A DNA stretch of 64,000 nt from Phenylobacterium sp. NIBR 498073 (GCF_027286305.1 NZ_CP114599.1:2480001-2544000), one strand, 5' to 3'. Shown: positions 45,955-56,862, numbered from the stretch's first letter. Translations and numbers: made by a program. The notes: generated by a model from the letters alone, not told the origin.

Positions 45955-46719
45955 GTGACGCAGCACTTTCCGACGCGACAGCTCAGGTTCTTTCTGACGG
46001 CGCCCAGTCCGTGCCCTTACCTGCCGGACCGCCACGAGCGGAAAGTCTTTGCGCACCTGCCGCTGTCGGACGGGGCGAGCGTCAACGACAGCCTGACCCA
46101 GGTCGGCTTCCGTCGCTCCCAGAACATCGCCTACCGCCCGGCCTGTGAAAGCTGCTCGGCCTGCGTGTCGGCCCGAATCCCGGCCCGCGACTACGAATTC
46201 TCGCGCTCGGAACGCAAGGTGCTGGCGCGCAACGAAGACATCGAGCGCCACCTGGTCGAGGCCGAGGCGACCATGGAGCAGTTCGACCTGCTCCGCCGCT
46301 ATCTGACCACCCGGCACGCCGACGGCGGCATGGCCGAGATGACCTGGCCCGACTACGTCGCCATGGTCGAGGACACCGCCGTCAGGACCCACATCATCGA
46401 GTATCGGCTGCGTTCGAAGGACGGCGGCCCCGGCGATCTGATCGCCTGCGCGCTGGTCGACCTGATGAACGACGGCCTCAGCCTGGTCTATTCATTCTAC
46501 GACCCTGCGCTCGCGCGGCGGAGCCTCGGCTCGTTCATGATCCTGGACCACGTCGTCCAGGCCAAGCTGACGCAGATACCCTACGTCTATCTCGGCTATT
46601 GGGTCCGGGGCTCCGAGAAGATGGACTACAAGGTCCGCTTCTCCCCGATCGAGCTGCTGCGTCCGGAAGGCTGGTCGCTGATGTCGGCCCGCGACCGGGT
46701 TCGGCCGACGGAGGCCTGA
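45955..46719 (+). CDS. bpt: Aspartate/glutamate leucyltransferase (Bpt, arginyl-transferase fold)
   Basis: Adds leucine from Leu-tRNA to N-terminal Asp/Glu, feeding the N-degron pathway (ClpS/ClpAP). 254 aa: N-terminal SPCPYLPDRHERKVFAHLP, CESCSACVSARIP cysteine region and the ATE C-domain with LVYSFYDPALARRSLGSFMILD and YLGYWVRGSEKMDYK. GTG start 45955 gives the family N-terminus MTQHFPTRQLRFFLT. Confidence 0.94.
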   Translation: MTQHFPTRQLRFFLTAPSPCPYLPDRHERKVFAHLPLSDGASVNDSLTQVGFRRSQNIAYRPACESCSACVSARIPARDYEFSRSERKVLARNEDIERHLVEAEATMEQFDLLRRYLTTRHADGGMAEMTWPDYVAMVEDTAVRTHIIEYRLRSKDGGPGDLIACALVDLMNDGLSLVYSFYDPALARRSLGSFMILDHVVQAKLTQIPYVYLGYWVRGSEKMDYKVRFSPIELLRPEGWSLMSARDRVRPTEA

Positions 46720-46743
46720 GCCCCCCGTCGCCGCGCCTCGTCG

Positions 46744-49098
46744 CTACTGGCGGGCCATCGCCACCTTCAGCCGCTCTTCGGCGCTCACCAGGTGATCGTG
46801 GTCGTCTCCCTTGAGGTCGATCTGCACCCACTCGATCTTGCCGGTGAAGCTGTTGCCGGTCGTGCCGTACTCATAGGACGCCGGCGATCCGGTGTCGCAG
46901 CCGACATCGCAGGCTTCGTCCGCTGAATAGGCCATCGGCTGAGTCTTCTCGACACGCCCCTTGCCGACCTGCTTGCCGTCATAGAACAGCGTCAGGTCGC
47001 CCCCCTTTCCAAGACCGCCGCCGTCATACTTGAACTCCATCCGCACCTGATGGTCACCCGGGGGAATGGCGGCATCGGCGGCGATGATGAAGTACTCGAT
47101 GCCGAAGTAGTTGAAGCAGCACTTCAGCTTGCCCTGCTTGGCGTAAAGCGCCCAGCCCCCGGCCTCGCCGCCTTGAGTGATGATCACGCCCTCGGCGCCG
47201 CCGGCGGGGACCGTGATCTGGGCGGTCACCGCGTAGGACTTGTTCTTGAGGGTGAGAATGCAGGCCTCAGAAACCCGCATGCCCGGGAATAGCAGCTGGC
47301 TCTCGCCGGTGATCATCTGAGGCCGTCCGGCGATGTCAGGATTGATCCGCTCGAAACCTCGATCGTCCAGCGGCACCACATTGTACTTGGTCGCCTCGAT
47401 CAGCCAGAGCCGCTGCAGGTCGGCGAGCTTCTTCGGTTCCTTGGCCGCCAGGTTGTTGGACTGGGTCCAGTCGTCGGGGCCGTAGAGCTCCCAGACGTCC
47501 TCATCGAACGGCCGCGGCGCGTCGGCCTTCCACGGGGTCCGGTGGCGGGTGCAGGCCGTCCAGCCCTTATGATAGATGCCGCGGTTGCCCATAATCTCGA
47601 AGTACTGGACCGTGTGGATTTCCTCCGCCCTCGGATTGGTGAAGGTCGAGACCATGCTGGAGCCTTCGAACGGCGCCTGTGCGATGGAATTGACGATCGT
47701 CGGCTCAGGCAAGCCGCAGACCTCCAGGACCGTCTTGGCGACGTCGATCACATGGTGGAACTGATCGCGGGTCTCGCCCTTGGCCTTGATCACCCGCGGC
47801 CAGTGGACAATCGTTCCATTGCGGGTGCCGCCCCAGTGAGAGGCGATCTGCTTCGTCCACTGGTAAGGTGCACAAAGCGCATGCGCCCAGCCGACGGCAT
47901 AGTGGTTGTAGGCCTTGGGCGTCCCGAAATCGTCGATCTTGCTGAGCAGGAACTCCGGCGTCTCGATGCCCGGCAGGCCGTTGAGCGTGCAGAGCTCATT
48001 GAAGCAGCCGTTGATCGTGCCTTCGGCCGAGGCCCCATTGTCGCCGATGATCAGGTAGATCAGCGTGTCGTCCATGACCCCGAGATCATTGATGGCGTCG
48101 ATGACCCGGCCGATCTCGTGGTCGGTCTGCTCCATGAAGCCGGCATAGATCTCCATCTGCTTGGCCAGGACGGGCTTGAGCTCCGCCGGCATGTCGTTCC
48201 AGGCAGGGATTTCCTCGTGCCGCTTGGTGAGTTGCGCGTCCTTGCCGATGACGCCGAGCGTCTTCTGGCGAGCGAACGTCTCCTCGCGCAGCTTGTCCCA
48301 GCCGCCGTCGAACTTGCCCTTGTACTTGTCGGACCACCCCGCCGGTACGTGGTGCGGCGCGTGGGTGGCGCCGGGCGCGTAGTAGACGAAGAACGGCTTG
48401 TCCGGCATCAGCACCTTCTGCTGGCGGATCCAGGTGATTGCGCGGTCGGCCAGGTCCTCGTTGAGGGTGTAGCCCTCCTCCGGAGTTCTCGGCGGCTCCA
48501 CCGCCGTCGTCCCCTCGTACAGACCCGGATAGTACTGGTTCGCCTCGCCGCCGACGAAGCCGTAGAAGTGCTCGAAGCCGGAACCGGTCGGCCACTGGGT
48601 GAACGGCCCCATCGGGGAAACCTCCCAGATCGGGACCTCGTGGCACTTGCCGAACTGCGCGGTCGAGAAGCCGTTGAGCTTTAGGATTTCGGCCAGCGGC
48701 GCCTTGTCCTTCGGGCGCACGCCGCTGTTGCCGGGAGCCGACGTGCCCATCTCGGTGATCGCGCCCATGCCGACCGAGTGGTGGTTGCGGCCGGTCAGCA
48801 ACGCCTGGCGCGTGGGCGAACACAGGGCCGTGGTGTGGAAACGGATGTACTTGAGCCCGCCGCCGGCCAGCTTCTCGAAGTTCGGGGTGTGGCACGGCCC
48901 GCCGAACACGGACGAGGAGCCGAAGCCAGCGTCATCGACCAGGAAGATCACGACGTTGGGGGCCTGCTTGGGCGGCTGCAGCGCCCTGATCGGCGGGTAG
49001 CGGGTGTCCGGATCCTTAGCGTCGTAGGTCGTCAGACCGACGTGCTTGGGCTCCGGAATGGGCAGGATCGTGCGGTTCAGTTGCTCGTCGGCGGGCAT
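46744..49098 (-). CDS. Arylsulfatase, formylglycine (Cys) type
   Basis: 784 aa. N-terminal metal site NVVIFLVDDAGFGSSSVFGG, maturation signature CSPTRQALLTGR whose Cys is converted to formylglycine, later YLIIGDNGASAEG metal ligands, and a C-terminal domain with a beta-sandwich-like end. Hydrolyses sulfate esters. No signal peptide is visible (MPADEQLNRTILPIP), so it is probably cytoplasmic, as are related long Pseudomonas-type arylsulfatases. It stands alone; no sulfatase-maturation gene is adjacent. Confidence 0.93.
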   Translation of the reverse strand: MPADEQLNRTILPIPEPKHVGLTTYDAKDPDTRYPPIRALQPPKQAPNVVIFLVDDAGFGSSSVFGGPCHTPNFEKLAGGGLKYIRFHTTALCSPTRQALLTGRNHHSVGMGAITEMGTSAPGNSGVRPKDKAPLAEILKLNGFSTAQFGKCHEVPIWEVSPMGPFTQWPTGSGFEHFYGFVGGEANQYYPGLYEGTTAVEPPRTPEEGYTLNEDLADRAITWIRQQKVLMPDKPFFVYYAPGATHAPHHVPAGWSDKYKGKFDGGWDKLREETFARQKTLGVIGKDAQLTKRHEEIPAWNDMPAELKPVLAKQMEIYAGFMEQTDHEIGRVIDAINDLGVMDDTLIYLIIGDNGASAEGTINGCFNELCTLNGLPGIETPEFLLSKIDDFGTPKAYNHYAVGWAHALCAPYQWTKQIASHWGGTRNGTIVHWPRVIKAKGETRDQFHHVIDVAKTVLEVCGLPEPTIVNSIAQAPFEGSSMVSTFTNPRAEEIHTVQYFEIMGNRGIYHKGWTACTRHRTPWKADAPRPFDEDVWELYGPDDWTQSNNLAAKEPKKLADLQRLWLIEATKYNVVPLDDRGFERINPDIAGRPQMITGESQLLFPGMRVSEACILTLKNKSYAVTAQITVPAGGAEGVIITQGGEAGGWALYAKQGKLKCCFNYFGIEYFIIAADAAIPPGDHQVRMEFKYDGGGLGKGGDLTLFYDGKQVGKGRVEKTQPMAYSADEACDVGCDTGSPASYEYGTTGNSFTGKIEWVQIDLKGDDHDHLVSAEERLKVAMARQ

Positions 49099-49312
49099 GG
49101 CGCAATCTCCGGCTTTGGACGCCGATCCTCGACAATGCGCCCCCGGATGGGCCTCGGGCGTTCACCTGAGAAACGCCGCGTATCGGCCCCTGCGCGGCCC
49201 GTTTCGCCCACATTTTCAGCTAATCATCCCCAGGCCGCCCCTTCGCGTGCGTCGACCCCGCCGCAGCGTCTTGGTAAATTGAGGCTCTGTTTCAGTTGCC
49301 TGGACCTGGCGC

Positions 49313-49984
49313 ATGACGCGGCAATTACGCCTGAGGCTCCGGCGCCCGGCTTCCTACGCTCGCGAAGACTTGGTTCGCGGCCCTTCCAACGCCCTGGCCA
49401 TCGCCACGCTGGACGCTTGGCCGGCCTGGCCAGGCGGCGCGCTGGCGCTGTTCGGCCCCGCAGGCAGCGGCAAGACGCACCTGGCGCGGGAGTGGGCGCA
49501 TCGCGTCGGCGCGTTGATCATGGACCGCGTCGTGCCCGACGTAGCCTCGGCCGTCGGACGCCCGGTGCTGATCGAGGACGTCGATCAGGGCGTTGACGAC
49601 GAAGCGCTGTTCCACCTGATCAACATGGCCGGGCGCGACGGCGCCGGCCTGCTGCTGACCGCGCGCGAGGCGCCGACGGCGTGGCGCGCCGAGCTCCCCG
49701 ACCTGCGCTCGCGCCTCAACGCGCTGTTCGTCGCCGAAATCCAGGAACCTGATGATGAAGTGCTGGAGGGCGTACTAAGAAAATTCTTCCGCGAGCGGAG
49801 CATTCGCCCGCCCAAGGAGGTTTATCCATATCTCCTGCGCCGCATGGAACGGTCGATCCCGTGCGCGCGCGAAATCGTGAAGCGGCTGGATGAGGCCGCC
49901 GATGATGAACAGCGCCCCATTTCGCGCATGCTTGCGCGACAGATTCTTGAAGATGATACGGAGAATCTTGACCTTTTCGAGTGA
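49313..49984 (+). CDS. hdaA: HdaA, regulatory inactivator of DnaA
   Basis: DnaA-related AAA+ protein that with the sliding clamp stimulates DnaA-ATP hydrolysis. 223 aa: Walker A FGPAGSGKTHLA, Walker B VLIEDVDQ, sensor RSRLNALFVAEI and C-terminal helical lid. The N-terminus reads MTRQLRLRL; Gln4 matches the clamp-binding Gln position described for Hda proteins, but the following residues (RLRL) are more basic than the usual QL-x-LPL. It is 39 nt upstream of ppk1, as in Caulobacter. Confidence 0.92.
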   Translation: MTRQLRLRLRRPASYAREDLVRGPSNALAIATLDAWPAWPGGALALFGPAGSGKTHLAREWAHRVGALIMDRVVPDVASAVGRPVLIEDVDQGVDDEALFHLINMAGRDGAGLLLTAREAPTAWRAELPDLRSRLNALFVAEIQEPDDEVLEGVLRKFFRERSIRPPKEVYPYLLRRMERSIPCAREIVKRLDEAADDEQRPISRMLARQILEDDTENLDLFE

Positions 49985-50023
49985 TGACTTGCGGGACCCG
50001 ACCGGCTGGTCCAGAACCGGCCC

Positions 50024-52243
50024 ATGTCTACGGAAGCGCCCTTGATGACCTACGCCGCCCCTTCGCCGCGGCCGGCCGACGCCAGTCCGCTGGCCCTCGA
50101 TCAGGAGCTGTTCGGCTCCCCTGACCGCTTCTTCAATCGCGAACTCTCCTGGCTGGCCTTCAACGAGCGCGTGCTCGACGAGAGCAAAAACCCCCGCCAT
50201 CCGCTGCTCGAACGCCTGCGGTTCCTGTCGATCTCGGCCAACAACCTCGATGAATTCTACATGGTGCGCGTCGCCGGCCTGAAGGCCCAGGCCCGCGAAG
50301 GCGTCCGCGTCGTCTCGCAGGACGGCCTGACGCCGGTGGAGCAACTGTTGCGGGTCAACGCCGAGGCCGCCAACCTGATGGCCGACCAGCAGTCGCAGTG
50401 GCGCAGCCTGCGCAAGGAGCTGGCCGGCGAAGGCCTGACGGTCGTCATGTCGGACGAGGTCAGCGCGACCGAGAAGCAAGCTCTTGAAGGGATCTTCCTG
50501 TCGCGCGTCTTCCCGGTGCTGACGCCGCTGGCCATCGATCCGGCGCATCCATTCCCCTTCATCCCGAACCTGGCGTTCTCGATCGTCCTGAAGCTCAAGG
50601 GCAAGTCGGACGGCCGCATGCTCTACGCCCTGGTGCCGATCCCGGCCCAGGTGGCGCGGTTCTGGGAACTGCCTGCCCCGCCGACACGTCGCAAGCGCCC
50701 AGAGCGCCGCTACATCAGCCTGGAGAGCCTGACGGCGCTGTTCCTCGACCACCTGTTCCCGGACAGCGATATCGAGGCCCTGGGCGTCATCCGGCTGATC
50801 CGCGACAGCGACGTGGAGATCGAGGAAGAAGCCGAGGATCTGGTGCGCGAGTTCGAGGTGCGCCTTAAGCAACGCCGGCTCGGTTCGGTGGTCCGCGTCG
50901 AGATCGAGGCCGCCATGCCCCCGGATCTGCGGACTTTCATCGTCGAAAACCTGCACGCCAAGGAAGAGGACATCATCCTCATCGACGGTCTGCTGGGCCT
51001 GGACGAGCTGTCGCAGTTGATCCCATCGAACCGACCGGACCTGAAGTTCAAGCCGTTCGAGGCGCGGTTCCCCGAGCGAATCCGCGACTATGGCGGCGAC
51101 TGCTTCGCCGCCATCCGCGCCAAGGACATCCTGGTCCACCACCCGTTCGAGAGCTTCGACGTGGTGATCCAGTTCATCCGCCAGGCCGCCCGGGATCCGA
51201 ACGTGCTGGCGATCAAACAGACCCTGTACCGGACCTCGTCCGACAGCCCGATCGTCGCGGCGCTGATCGAGGCCGCCGAGAACGGCAAGAACGTCACCGC
51301 CCTGGTCGAGATCAAGGCGCGCTTCGACGAGGAGGCCAACCTGAAGTGGGCGCGCGACCTGGAGCGCGCCGGCGTGCACGTCGTGTTCGGCTTCGTGGAG
51401 TACAAGACCCACGCCAAGCTCTCGATGGTCGTGCGCAAGGAAGGCGACCAGTTGCGCACCTACTGCCACTTCGGGACCGGCAACTACCACCCGGTCACCG
51501 CGCGCATCTACACCGACCTGTCGCTGTTCACCTGCGATCCGGCGTTGGGCCGCGACAGCGCCAAGGTGTTCAACTTCATCACCGGTTACGCCAGGCCCGA
51601 GCACCTGGAAAAGCTGTCACCCTCGCCGCTGACCATGAAGGCCGACTTGCTCACCTTCATCATGCGCGAGGTCCAGGCGGCCCGCGCCGGCAAGCCGGCC
51701 GGCATCTGGGCCAAGCTGAACTCGCTGGTCGACCCGGTGATCATCGACGCCCTCTACGAGGCGAGCCAGGCCGGGGTGTCCATCGACCTGGTGATCCGCG
51801 GCATCTGTTGCCTGCGCCCAGGCGTTCCCGGCCTCTCGGAGAATATCCGGGTTAAGTCGATCGTCGGACGATTCCTGGAACATGCCAGAATCGTCGCCTT
51901 CGCCAACGGCGCGGCGATGCCCTCGGCCGAGAACCGGGTGTTCATCTCGTCAGCCGACTGGATGCCCCGTAACCTCGATCGACGTGTGGAATGCCTGACG
52001 CCTGTCGAGAACCCGACAGTCCACCAGCAGGTGCTGCAGCAAATCATGGTGGCCAATCTGAAGGATGAAGCGCAAAGCTGGACGCTCGACGCGGACGGCC
52101 GCTATACCCGGGACCCATCATGGGACCACCCGGGCGCCTTCTCCGCGCACGAGTACTTCATGACCAATCCCAGCCTGTCGGGCCGGGGGCAGAAGGTGAA
52201 GGACATGCCGCGCGCGATTGATCATGTGGCCCCGCGCGGATAG
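50024..52243 (+). CDS. ppk1: Polyphosphate kinase 1
   Basis: Reversibly polymerises ATP gamma-phosphate into polyphosphate. 739 aa: N domain [17 protein letters not shown], head domain, and C1/C2 catalytic parts with autophosphorylated His in [16 protein letters not shown] and [25 protein letters not shown]. It overlaps ppx by about 20 nt, giving a hdaA-ppk1-ppx operon that joins replication control and polyphosphate turnover. Confidence 0.97.
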   Translation: MSTEAPLMTYAAPSPRPADASPLALDQELFGSPDRFFNRELSWLAFNERVLDESKNPRHPLLERLRFLSISANNLDEFYMVRVAGLKAQAREGVRVVSQDGLTPVEQLLRVNAEAANLMADQQSQWRSLRKELAGEGLTVVMSDEVSATEKQALEGIFLSRVFPVLTPLAIDPAHPFPFIPNLAFSIVLKLKGKSDGRMLYALVPIPAQVARFWELPAPPTRRKRPERRYISLESLTALFLDHLFPDSDIEALGVIRLIRDSDVEIEEEAEDLVREFEVRLKQRRLGSVVRVEIEAAMPPDLRTFIVENLHAKEEDIILIDGLLGLDELSQLIPSNRPDLKFKPFEARFPERIRDYGGDCFAAIRAKDILVHHPFESFDVVIQFIRQAARDPNVLAIKQTLYRTSSDSPIVAALIEAAENGKNVTALVEIKARFDEEANLKWARDLERAGVHVVFGFVEYKTHAKLSMVVRKEGDQLRTYCHFGTGNYHPVTARIYTDLSLFTCDPALGRDSAKVFNFITGYARPEHLEKLSPSPLTMKADLLTFIMREVQAARAGKPAGIWAKLNSLVDPVIIDALYEASQAGVSIDLVIRGICCLRPGVPGLSENIRVKSIVGRFLEHARIVAFANGAAMPSAENRVFISSADWMPRNLDRRVECLTPVENPTVHQQVLQQIMVANLKDEAQSWTLDADGRYTRDPSWDHPGAFSAHEYFMTNPSLSGRGQKVKDMPRAIDHVAPRG

Positions 52244-53759
52244 CCGGGCTTTCCAAGGCGACCCTGGGGCTGACGCGTTTCAGGATCCGAGTTCGCGCCA
52301 GACCGCCGTCATCGACGTCGGCTCAAACTCAGTGCGCCTGGTCATCTACCGCCTGGAAGGGCGGGCGATCTGGACCGTCTTCAACGAAAAGGCCCTCGCC
52401 GGCTTGGGCCGCGATCTGCCCGCCACCGGCCGACTGTCGCCGGAAGGCGTCGAGACCGCGATGGTCGCGCTGCGCCGGTTCCGAGCCGCGCTGAGCGGCT
52501 GGAACCGGGCCGACATCTTCGCGGTGGCGACCGCCGCCGTTCGCGAAGCTTCGGACGGCCCGGCCTTCCTGGCCCGCGTCGAGATGGAGACCGGCCTGCG
52601 GCTGCGGGTGGTTTCCGGCGCAGAGGAGGCGCGCTACGCCGCGCTCGGCGTGGTCGCCGGCCAGCCGGACGCCGCCGGGGTCGTCGGCGACCTTGGCGGC
52701 TCAAGCCTCGAACTCGTCCATCTGGACCCCGCCGCCCCCCGCGACGGGATCACCTTGCGACTCGGACCGTTCGCGCTCGGCGCACCCCGTCCGCTGGACC
52801 TCGACAAGGTCCGAAAGATCATCGACCAGCGGATCGACGGCGCGGGCCTGGCCTTCCGTTCGCGCGAATTCCACGCCGTCGGCGGCGCCTGGCGGAACCT
52901 GGCGCTCCTCCACATGGAGATGGCCGACTACCCGCTTCGCGTCGCCCACCAGTACGAAATGAACCGTTCCGACGCCGTCGATGTCGCTCGCTTCGTCGCC
53001 CGGCAATCCAAGGGCAGCCTGGAGCGGATGCAGGGGCTGTCCAAGAAGCGCTTCGACACCCTGCCCTATTCCGCCCTGGTGCTCGACGCCCTGATCGAAC
53101 GTCTCGGCATCGAACGCATCGTGATTTCAGCCTACGGCCTGCGCGAAGGCCTGCTGCTGGAGGCCATGCCGCCGGAAGAGGCCGCGCGCGATCCGCTAAT
53201 CGAGGGCTGCGAAGCGCTGACCACGGTGCGCGGCCTTTCCGCGGACCTCGGCGCTGCGCTTCACAGGTGGCTGCAGCCGGCCTTCGCCCAACTGCCCCCC
53301 GTGTTCGGCGCCCGTGAGCCGACCCTGATCGCAGCGGCCTGCCGGCTGGCCGATCTAGGCGCGCGGCTGCACCCCGACCATCGCGGCGAGCTGGCCTTCG
53401 AGCAGGTTCTGCGCGCGCCGATCGCCGGCATGAACCACCCCGAGCGGGCGTTCCTCGCCAGCGCCGCCTTTGCTCGGCATTCGTCGGCGCCTAGCACTCC
53501 CGACCCGCAGACCGTCGCCAAGGTGCTGTCGACGGAACGCCGCCAGCGGGCCCGGGCGCTCGGCTCGGCGATCCGCCTCGGCTGCGACCTCTCGGGCCGC
53601 AACGCCAGCCTGCTGCCCCGCTCGACCCTCGCGATCGAGGGCGACCGGCTGTCGCTTTCGGCCCAGGAGGGCTGGGGCGACATGCTGCTCGGCGAGCAGA
53701 CGACCAAGCGCGCGCAGGCGCTGGCCCAGGCCCTTCGGTTGAAGCTGCAGGTCGGCTGA
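52224..53759 (+). CDS. ppx: Exopolyphosphatase / Ppx-GppA family phosphatase
   Basis: Degrades polyphosphate (and possibly pppGpp). About 511 aa from ATG 52224: ASKHA fold [35 protein letters not shown] phosphate loops, then a C-terminal HD-type helical domain beginning near residue 320. Start lies inside the ppk1 3' end; a TTG two codons earlier is possible. Direct coupling to ppk1 fits polyphosphate balance. Confidence 0.93.
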   Translation: MWPRADSRAFQGDPGADAFQDPSSRQTAVIDVGSNSVRLVIYRLEGRAIWTVFNEKALAGLGRDLPATGRLSPEGVETAMVALRRFRAALSGWNRADIFAVATAAVREASDGPAFLARVEMETGLRLRVVSGAEEARYAALGVVAGQPDAAGVVGDLGGSSLELVHLDPAAPRDGITLRLGPFALGAPRPLDLDKVRKIIDQRIDGAGLAFRSREFHAVGGAWRNLALLHMEMADYPLRVAHQYEMNRSDAVDVARFVARQSKGSLERMQGLSKKRFDTLPYSALVLDALIERLGIERIVISAYGLREGLLLEAMPPEEAARDPLIEGCEALTTVRGLSADLGAALHRWLQPAFAQLPPVFGAREPTLIAAACRLADLGARLHPDHRGELAFEQVLRAPIAGMNHPERAFLASAAFARHSSAPSTPDPQTVAKVLSTERRQRARALGSAIRLGCDLSGRNASLLPRSTLAIEGDRLSLSAQEGWGDMLLGEQTTKRAQALAQALRLKLQVG

Positions 53760-53850
53760 CGCCAACCGACACCAAGCTGTCATCGGCGCGTCATGCCGCT
53801 GTAGCCAATCACCGCCAAGAGGACGCCCATCTGTATGGAGGGCGTGAACT

Positions 53851-55221
53851 TTGGCGAAGATCGGCGGCAAGTTGGCGGCGGGACTTTGCGCCTTGGCCTT
53901 GGCGAGCGGACCGGCCTCGGCCGCCGAGCGGGCCAAGAACGTCATCCTCTTCATCGGCGACGGCATGGGGGTCTCCACCCTGACCGCGGCGCGGATCTAT
54001 GACGGCCAGAAGCGCGGCGTCGACGGCGCCTCCAACCTGCTTTCCTTCGAGCGCTTTCCGGACCTGGCGCTAGTGCGCACCTATTCCGCCGACAGCCTGG
54101 TCACCGACTCGGCCGCAGGTGCGTCGGCCCTGTTAACCGGGCGCCGGACGCTGAACGGAGCGCTCGGCGTCACCGACCAGATCAGGTTCGCCGACTGCGC
54201 CTCGACCAAGGGACAATCAGCCCCGACGCTGGCCGAGCAAGCCAAGCAGGCCGGACTGGCGGTGGGCGTCGTGACGACCGCCGCGATCACCGACGCGACC
54301 CCGGCCTCGCTCTATGCCCACACCCCTTCGCGCCGCTGGCAATCGGACGCCGACCTGCCGCCGGAGGCCGTCAGCGGCGGCTGCACGGACATCGCCCGCC
54401 AGATGCTGGACGTCCCCAAATCAAAACGCTTCGACGTCATGCTCGGCGGCGGCCAGGCCAACTTCGTCGCGGACGACGGCAAGCGGATGGACGGTCGCGA
54501 CCTGACCGCCGAATGGCGGCAGGCCGGCGGGCTCTATGTCCAAACGGCAAGCGAGCTGGCCGCCGCCCCCAAGACCGACGCCCCGCTGCTGGGTCTATTC
54601 GCCCCGAACAACATGATGCGCGACAGCGCCCGCCTGGCGACTGGAACCGACGCCCCGACCCTGTCGCAAATGACCAGCCAGGCGATCGAACGGCTGGCCC
54701 GAAACAAGAAGGGCTATTTCCTGATGGTCGAGGGCGCGCTGATCGACAAGGCGCACCACGTCAGCCTGGCCGGCGAGGCCTTGAGCGAGACGGTCGAATT
54801 CGCCAAGGCGATCGCCGCGGCCGCAGCGATGACCGATCCGAACGACACCCTGATCGTCGTCACCGCAGACCACAGCCACGGCCTGACGATCAACGGCGGG
54901 GCCCGCGACACCTCCATCCTCGGCGTCCTGCAGGGCAATGACGACGACCCGCCGGTGGCGCTCGACGGCCGCATGGTGCCGATCCTGATGTACGCCACCG
55001 GCCCAGGCGCCCCGGCCGCCGGCGAGCCGCGCCCCGTGCCCGGCAAGAGCGACATCGACGATCCGGACCGCCTCACCTACGCGGCTGTGCCGCTGCCGAG
55101 CGCGGCGCACACCGGCGAGGATGTCGCGGCCTATGCCCGGGGTCCCGGGGCCTCGAAAATCCGCGGCCTGATGGACCAACCCGGCGTCAACCGGGTGATG
55201 CGCGAGGCGCTCGGGCTCTAA
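53851..55221 (+). CDS. Alkaline phosphatase (PhoA superfamily), exported
   Basis: 456 aa. Signal peptide LAAGLCALALASGPASAA, metal motif NVILFIGDGMG (Asp37), nucleophile Ser87 in VTDSAAGASALLTGR, and GLLTI-like HSHGLTINGGA plus a late SAAHTGEDV His. Periplasmic phosphomonoesterase. Start is TTG 53851, with GGAGG 9 nt upstream; nearby ATG/GTG codons are out of frame. It is 91 nt after ppx; together with the PhoX-like enzyme it suggests phosphate scavenging, though I see no Pho box. Confidence 0.92.
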   Translation: MAKIGGKLAAGLCALALASGPASAAERAKNVILFIGDGMGVSTLTAARIYDGQKRGVDGASNLLSFERFPDLALVRTYSADSLVTDSAAGASALLTGRRTLNGALGVTDQIRFADCASTKGQSAPTLAEQAKQAGLAVGVVTTAAITDATPASLYAHTPSRRWQSDADLPPEAVSGGCTDIARQMLDVPKSKRFDVMLGGGQANFVADDGKRMDGRDLTAEWRQAGGLYVQTASELAAAPKTDAPLLGLFAPNNMMRDSARLATGTDAPTLSQMTSQAIERLARNKKGYFLMVEGALIDKAHHVSLAGEALSETVEFAKAIAAAAAMTDPNDTLIVVTADHSHGLTINGGARDTSILGVLQGNDDDPPVALDGRMVPILMYATGPGAPAAGEPRPVPGKSDIDDPDRLTYAAVPLPSAAHTGEDVAAYARGPGASKIRGLMDQPGVNRVMREALGL

Positions 55222-55299
55222 CTGAGCCATCGCCCCTAGCCACACCGGCGTACCTCCCCCTAGAATTCGCGCAACAAGAATCTCCAGGGGGGAAACGTC

Positions 55300-56565
55300 A
55301 TGAGCATTACGCGCAAGGGTCTGCTCTATGGGTTGCTGGCTTCGGCGGCCATCGTTGCGGGTCCGGCCTTCGCCGAGGTCAAACTTGCGAACCCGACCGA
55401 GGCGGGAATGTCCACGGACGGCCTCGCAACCCTCGACAAGAACTTCCACGGCCTGGTCGACGAGGGGCGGTTGGCCGGCGTGACCACCCTGGTCGCCCGC
55501 CACGGCAAGGTGGTTCACTTCGACGCCTACGGCGTGCAGGACGTCAACACAGGCGCGCCGATGAAGCGCGACACGATCTTCCGCATCGCCTCGATGACCA
55601 AGCCGGTCACCGGCGTGGCGATGATGATCCTCTACGAAGAGGGCAAGTGGAAGCTGGACGATCCGGTCGCCAAGCATATTCCCGAGTTCGCCGACCTGAT
55701 GGTCAAGGGACCGGACGGGACCCTAGTCGCGCAGACTCATCCGATGACCATGCGCGAGTTGATGAGCCATACGGCGGGCTTCGACGTTTCCGGTGGATAC
55801 GCCCCTGACGTCACGGACCGCAATCAGCCCCTGCAGGCGATGATCGACAAGCTGGCTAAGCTGCCGCTGGCGACCCAACCGGGCACGGACTGGCGCTACG
55901 GCCCCAGCGTCAACATCCAGGGCTACATCGTCGAGAAGCTGTCGGGCCAGCCGCTGGATGTCTTCTTCCAGCGGCGGATCTTCGCACCGTTGAAGATGAC
56001 CGACACCGGCTTTGCGGTCGCGCCCGCCAGCCTCTCGCGGGTGGCCTCGATCCACACCTATGACGCGACGAAGAAGCTGATCGCTCCGCCCAACCCGTTC
56101 GACCCCTCGGTAAAGCCGGCCTTGCTGTCCGGGTCCGGCGGCCTGTTCTCGACCACCGAGGACTACTGGCGGTTCTCGCAGATGCTGGTCAACGGCGGGG
56201 AATTGGACGGCGCACGCATCCTGAGGCCCGACACCGTCAAGCTGATGCGCCAGAACGTCCTGAAGGACGGCGTGCTGGTCGACCTCTACGGGCCCAGCAT
56301 GCAGGGCGTCGGCTTCGGCATGGATTTCGCGGTCATCCTCGATCCGGCCAAGGCCGGGACCCTGCAGGGCCAGGACAGCTACTACTGGGGCGGCGCATTC
56401 GGCACCTGGTTCTGGATCGACCCGACCAACGACCTCGTTTTCGTCGGCATGATCCAGAACCTGAACGGCTCCATCCCTGGCCGCGACACGCCGGACGTCC
56501 GTTCGATTTCCTATCCGCTGGTCTATGGCGCGATCACCGAGACCGGCCAGCAGGACGCCCAATAG
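55300..56565 (+). CDS. Serine hydrolase, beta-lactamase/EstB family
   Basis: 421 aa class C beta-lactamase-like protein. Signal peptide KGLLYGLLASAAIVAGPAFA; active-site SMTK (Ser-x-x-Lys) in FRIASMTKPVTGVAM; tyrosine motif region DWRYGPSVNIQGYIVEK; C-terminal YYWGGAFGTWFWIDP. Members include esterases, D-aminopeptidases and lactamases, so the substrate is open. AGGGGGG lies before the ATG. It converges on the gap before rnd. Confidence 0.91.
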   Translation: MSITRKGLLYGLLASAAIVAGPAFAEVKLANPTEAGMSTDGLATLDKNFHGLVDEGRLAGVTTLVARHGKVVHFDAYGVQDVNTGAPMKRDTIFRIASMTKPVTGVAMMILYEEGKWKLDDPVAKHIPEFADLMVKGPDGTLVAQTHPMTMRELMSHTAGFDVSGGYAPDVTDRNQPLQAMIDKLAKLPLATQPGTDWRYGPSVNIQGYIVEKLSGQPLDVFFQRRIFAPLKMTDTGFAVAPASLSRVASIHTYDATKKLIAPPNPFDPSVKPALLSGSGGLFSTTEDYWRFSQMLVNGGELDGARILRPDTVKLMRQNVLKDGVLVDLYGPSMQGVGFGMDFAVILDPAKAGTLQGQDSYYWGGAFGTWFWIDPTNDLVFVGMIQNLNGSIPGRDTPDVRSISYPLVYGAITETGQQDAQ

Positions 56566-56862
56566 CAAGAAGGCGGCGCAGTGGTTTCCCGCCGCGTCGC
56601 CTTCTCATTCCAAGCCAGGCTTGAAGGTCTCGAGGTCTTCGACTTCGCTGGCGGGCGAGATTTCTCTGGTCGGCCAACTCTGTCGTCGTGACCCTTCGAT
56701 CGGCGGCCTTGGGTCGCCCCGCGGCTGCGTCTCTTGGAGCCTTCCGCTCGCCTTTCGATCCGGTCTCCCGGTTCGCCGCGCCGCGTTTCCTTTCGACGAG
56801 TTCAGCCTCGCGCCGATCCCACCGCCCCGCAAGCCCGCCCGCACGCCGACATACCGCCGTTC

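Noticed and set aside
49775..51604. Minus-strand open frame of about 600 codons antisense to ppk1
   Set aside because: Shadow frame; ppk1 is full length with all motifs.
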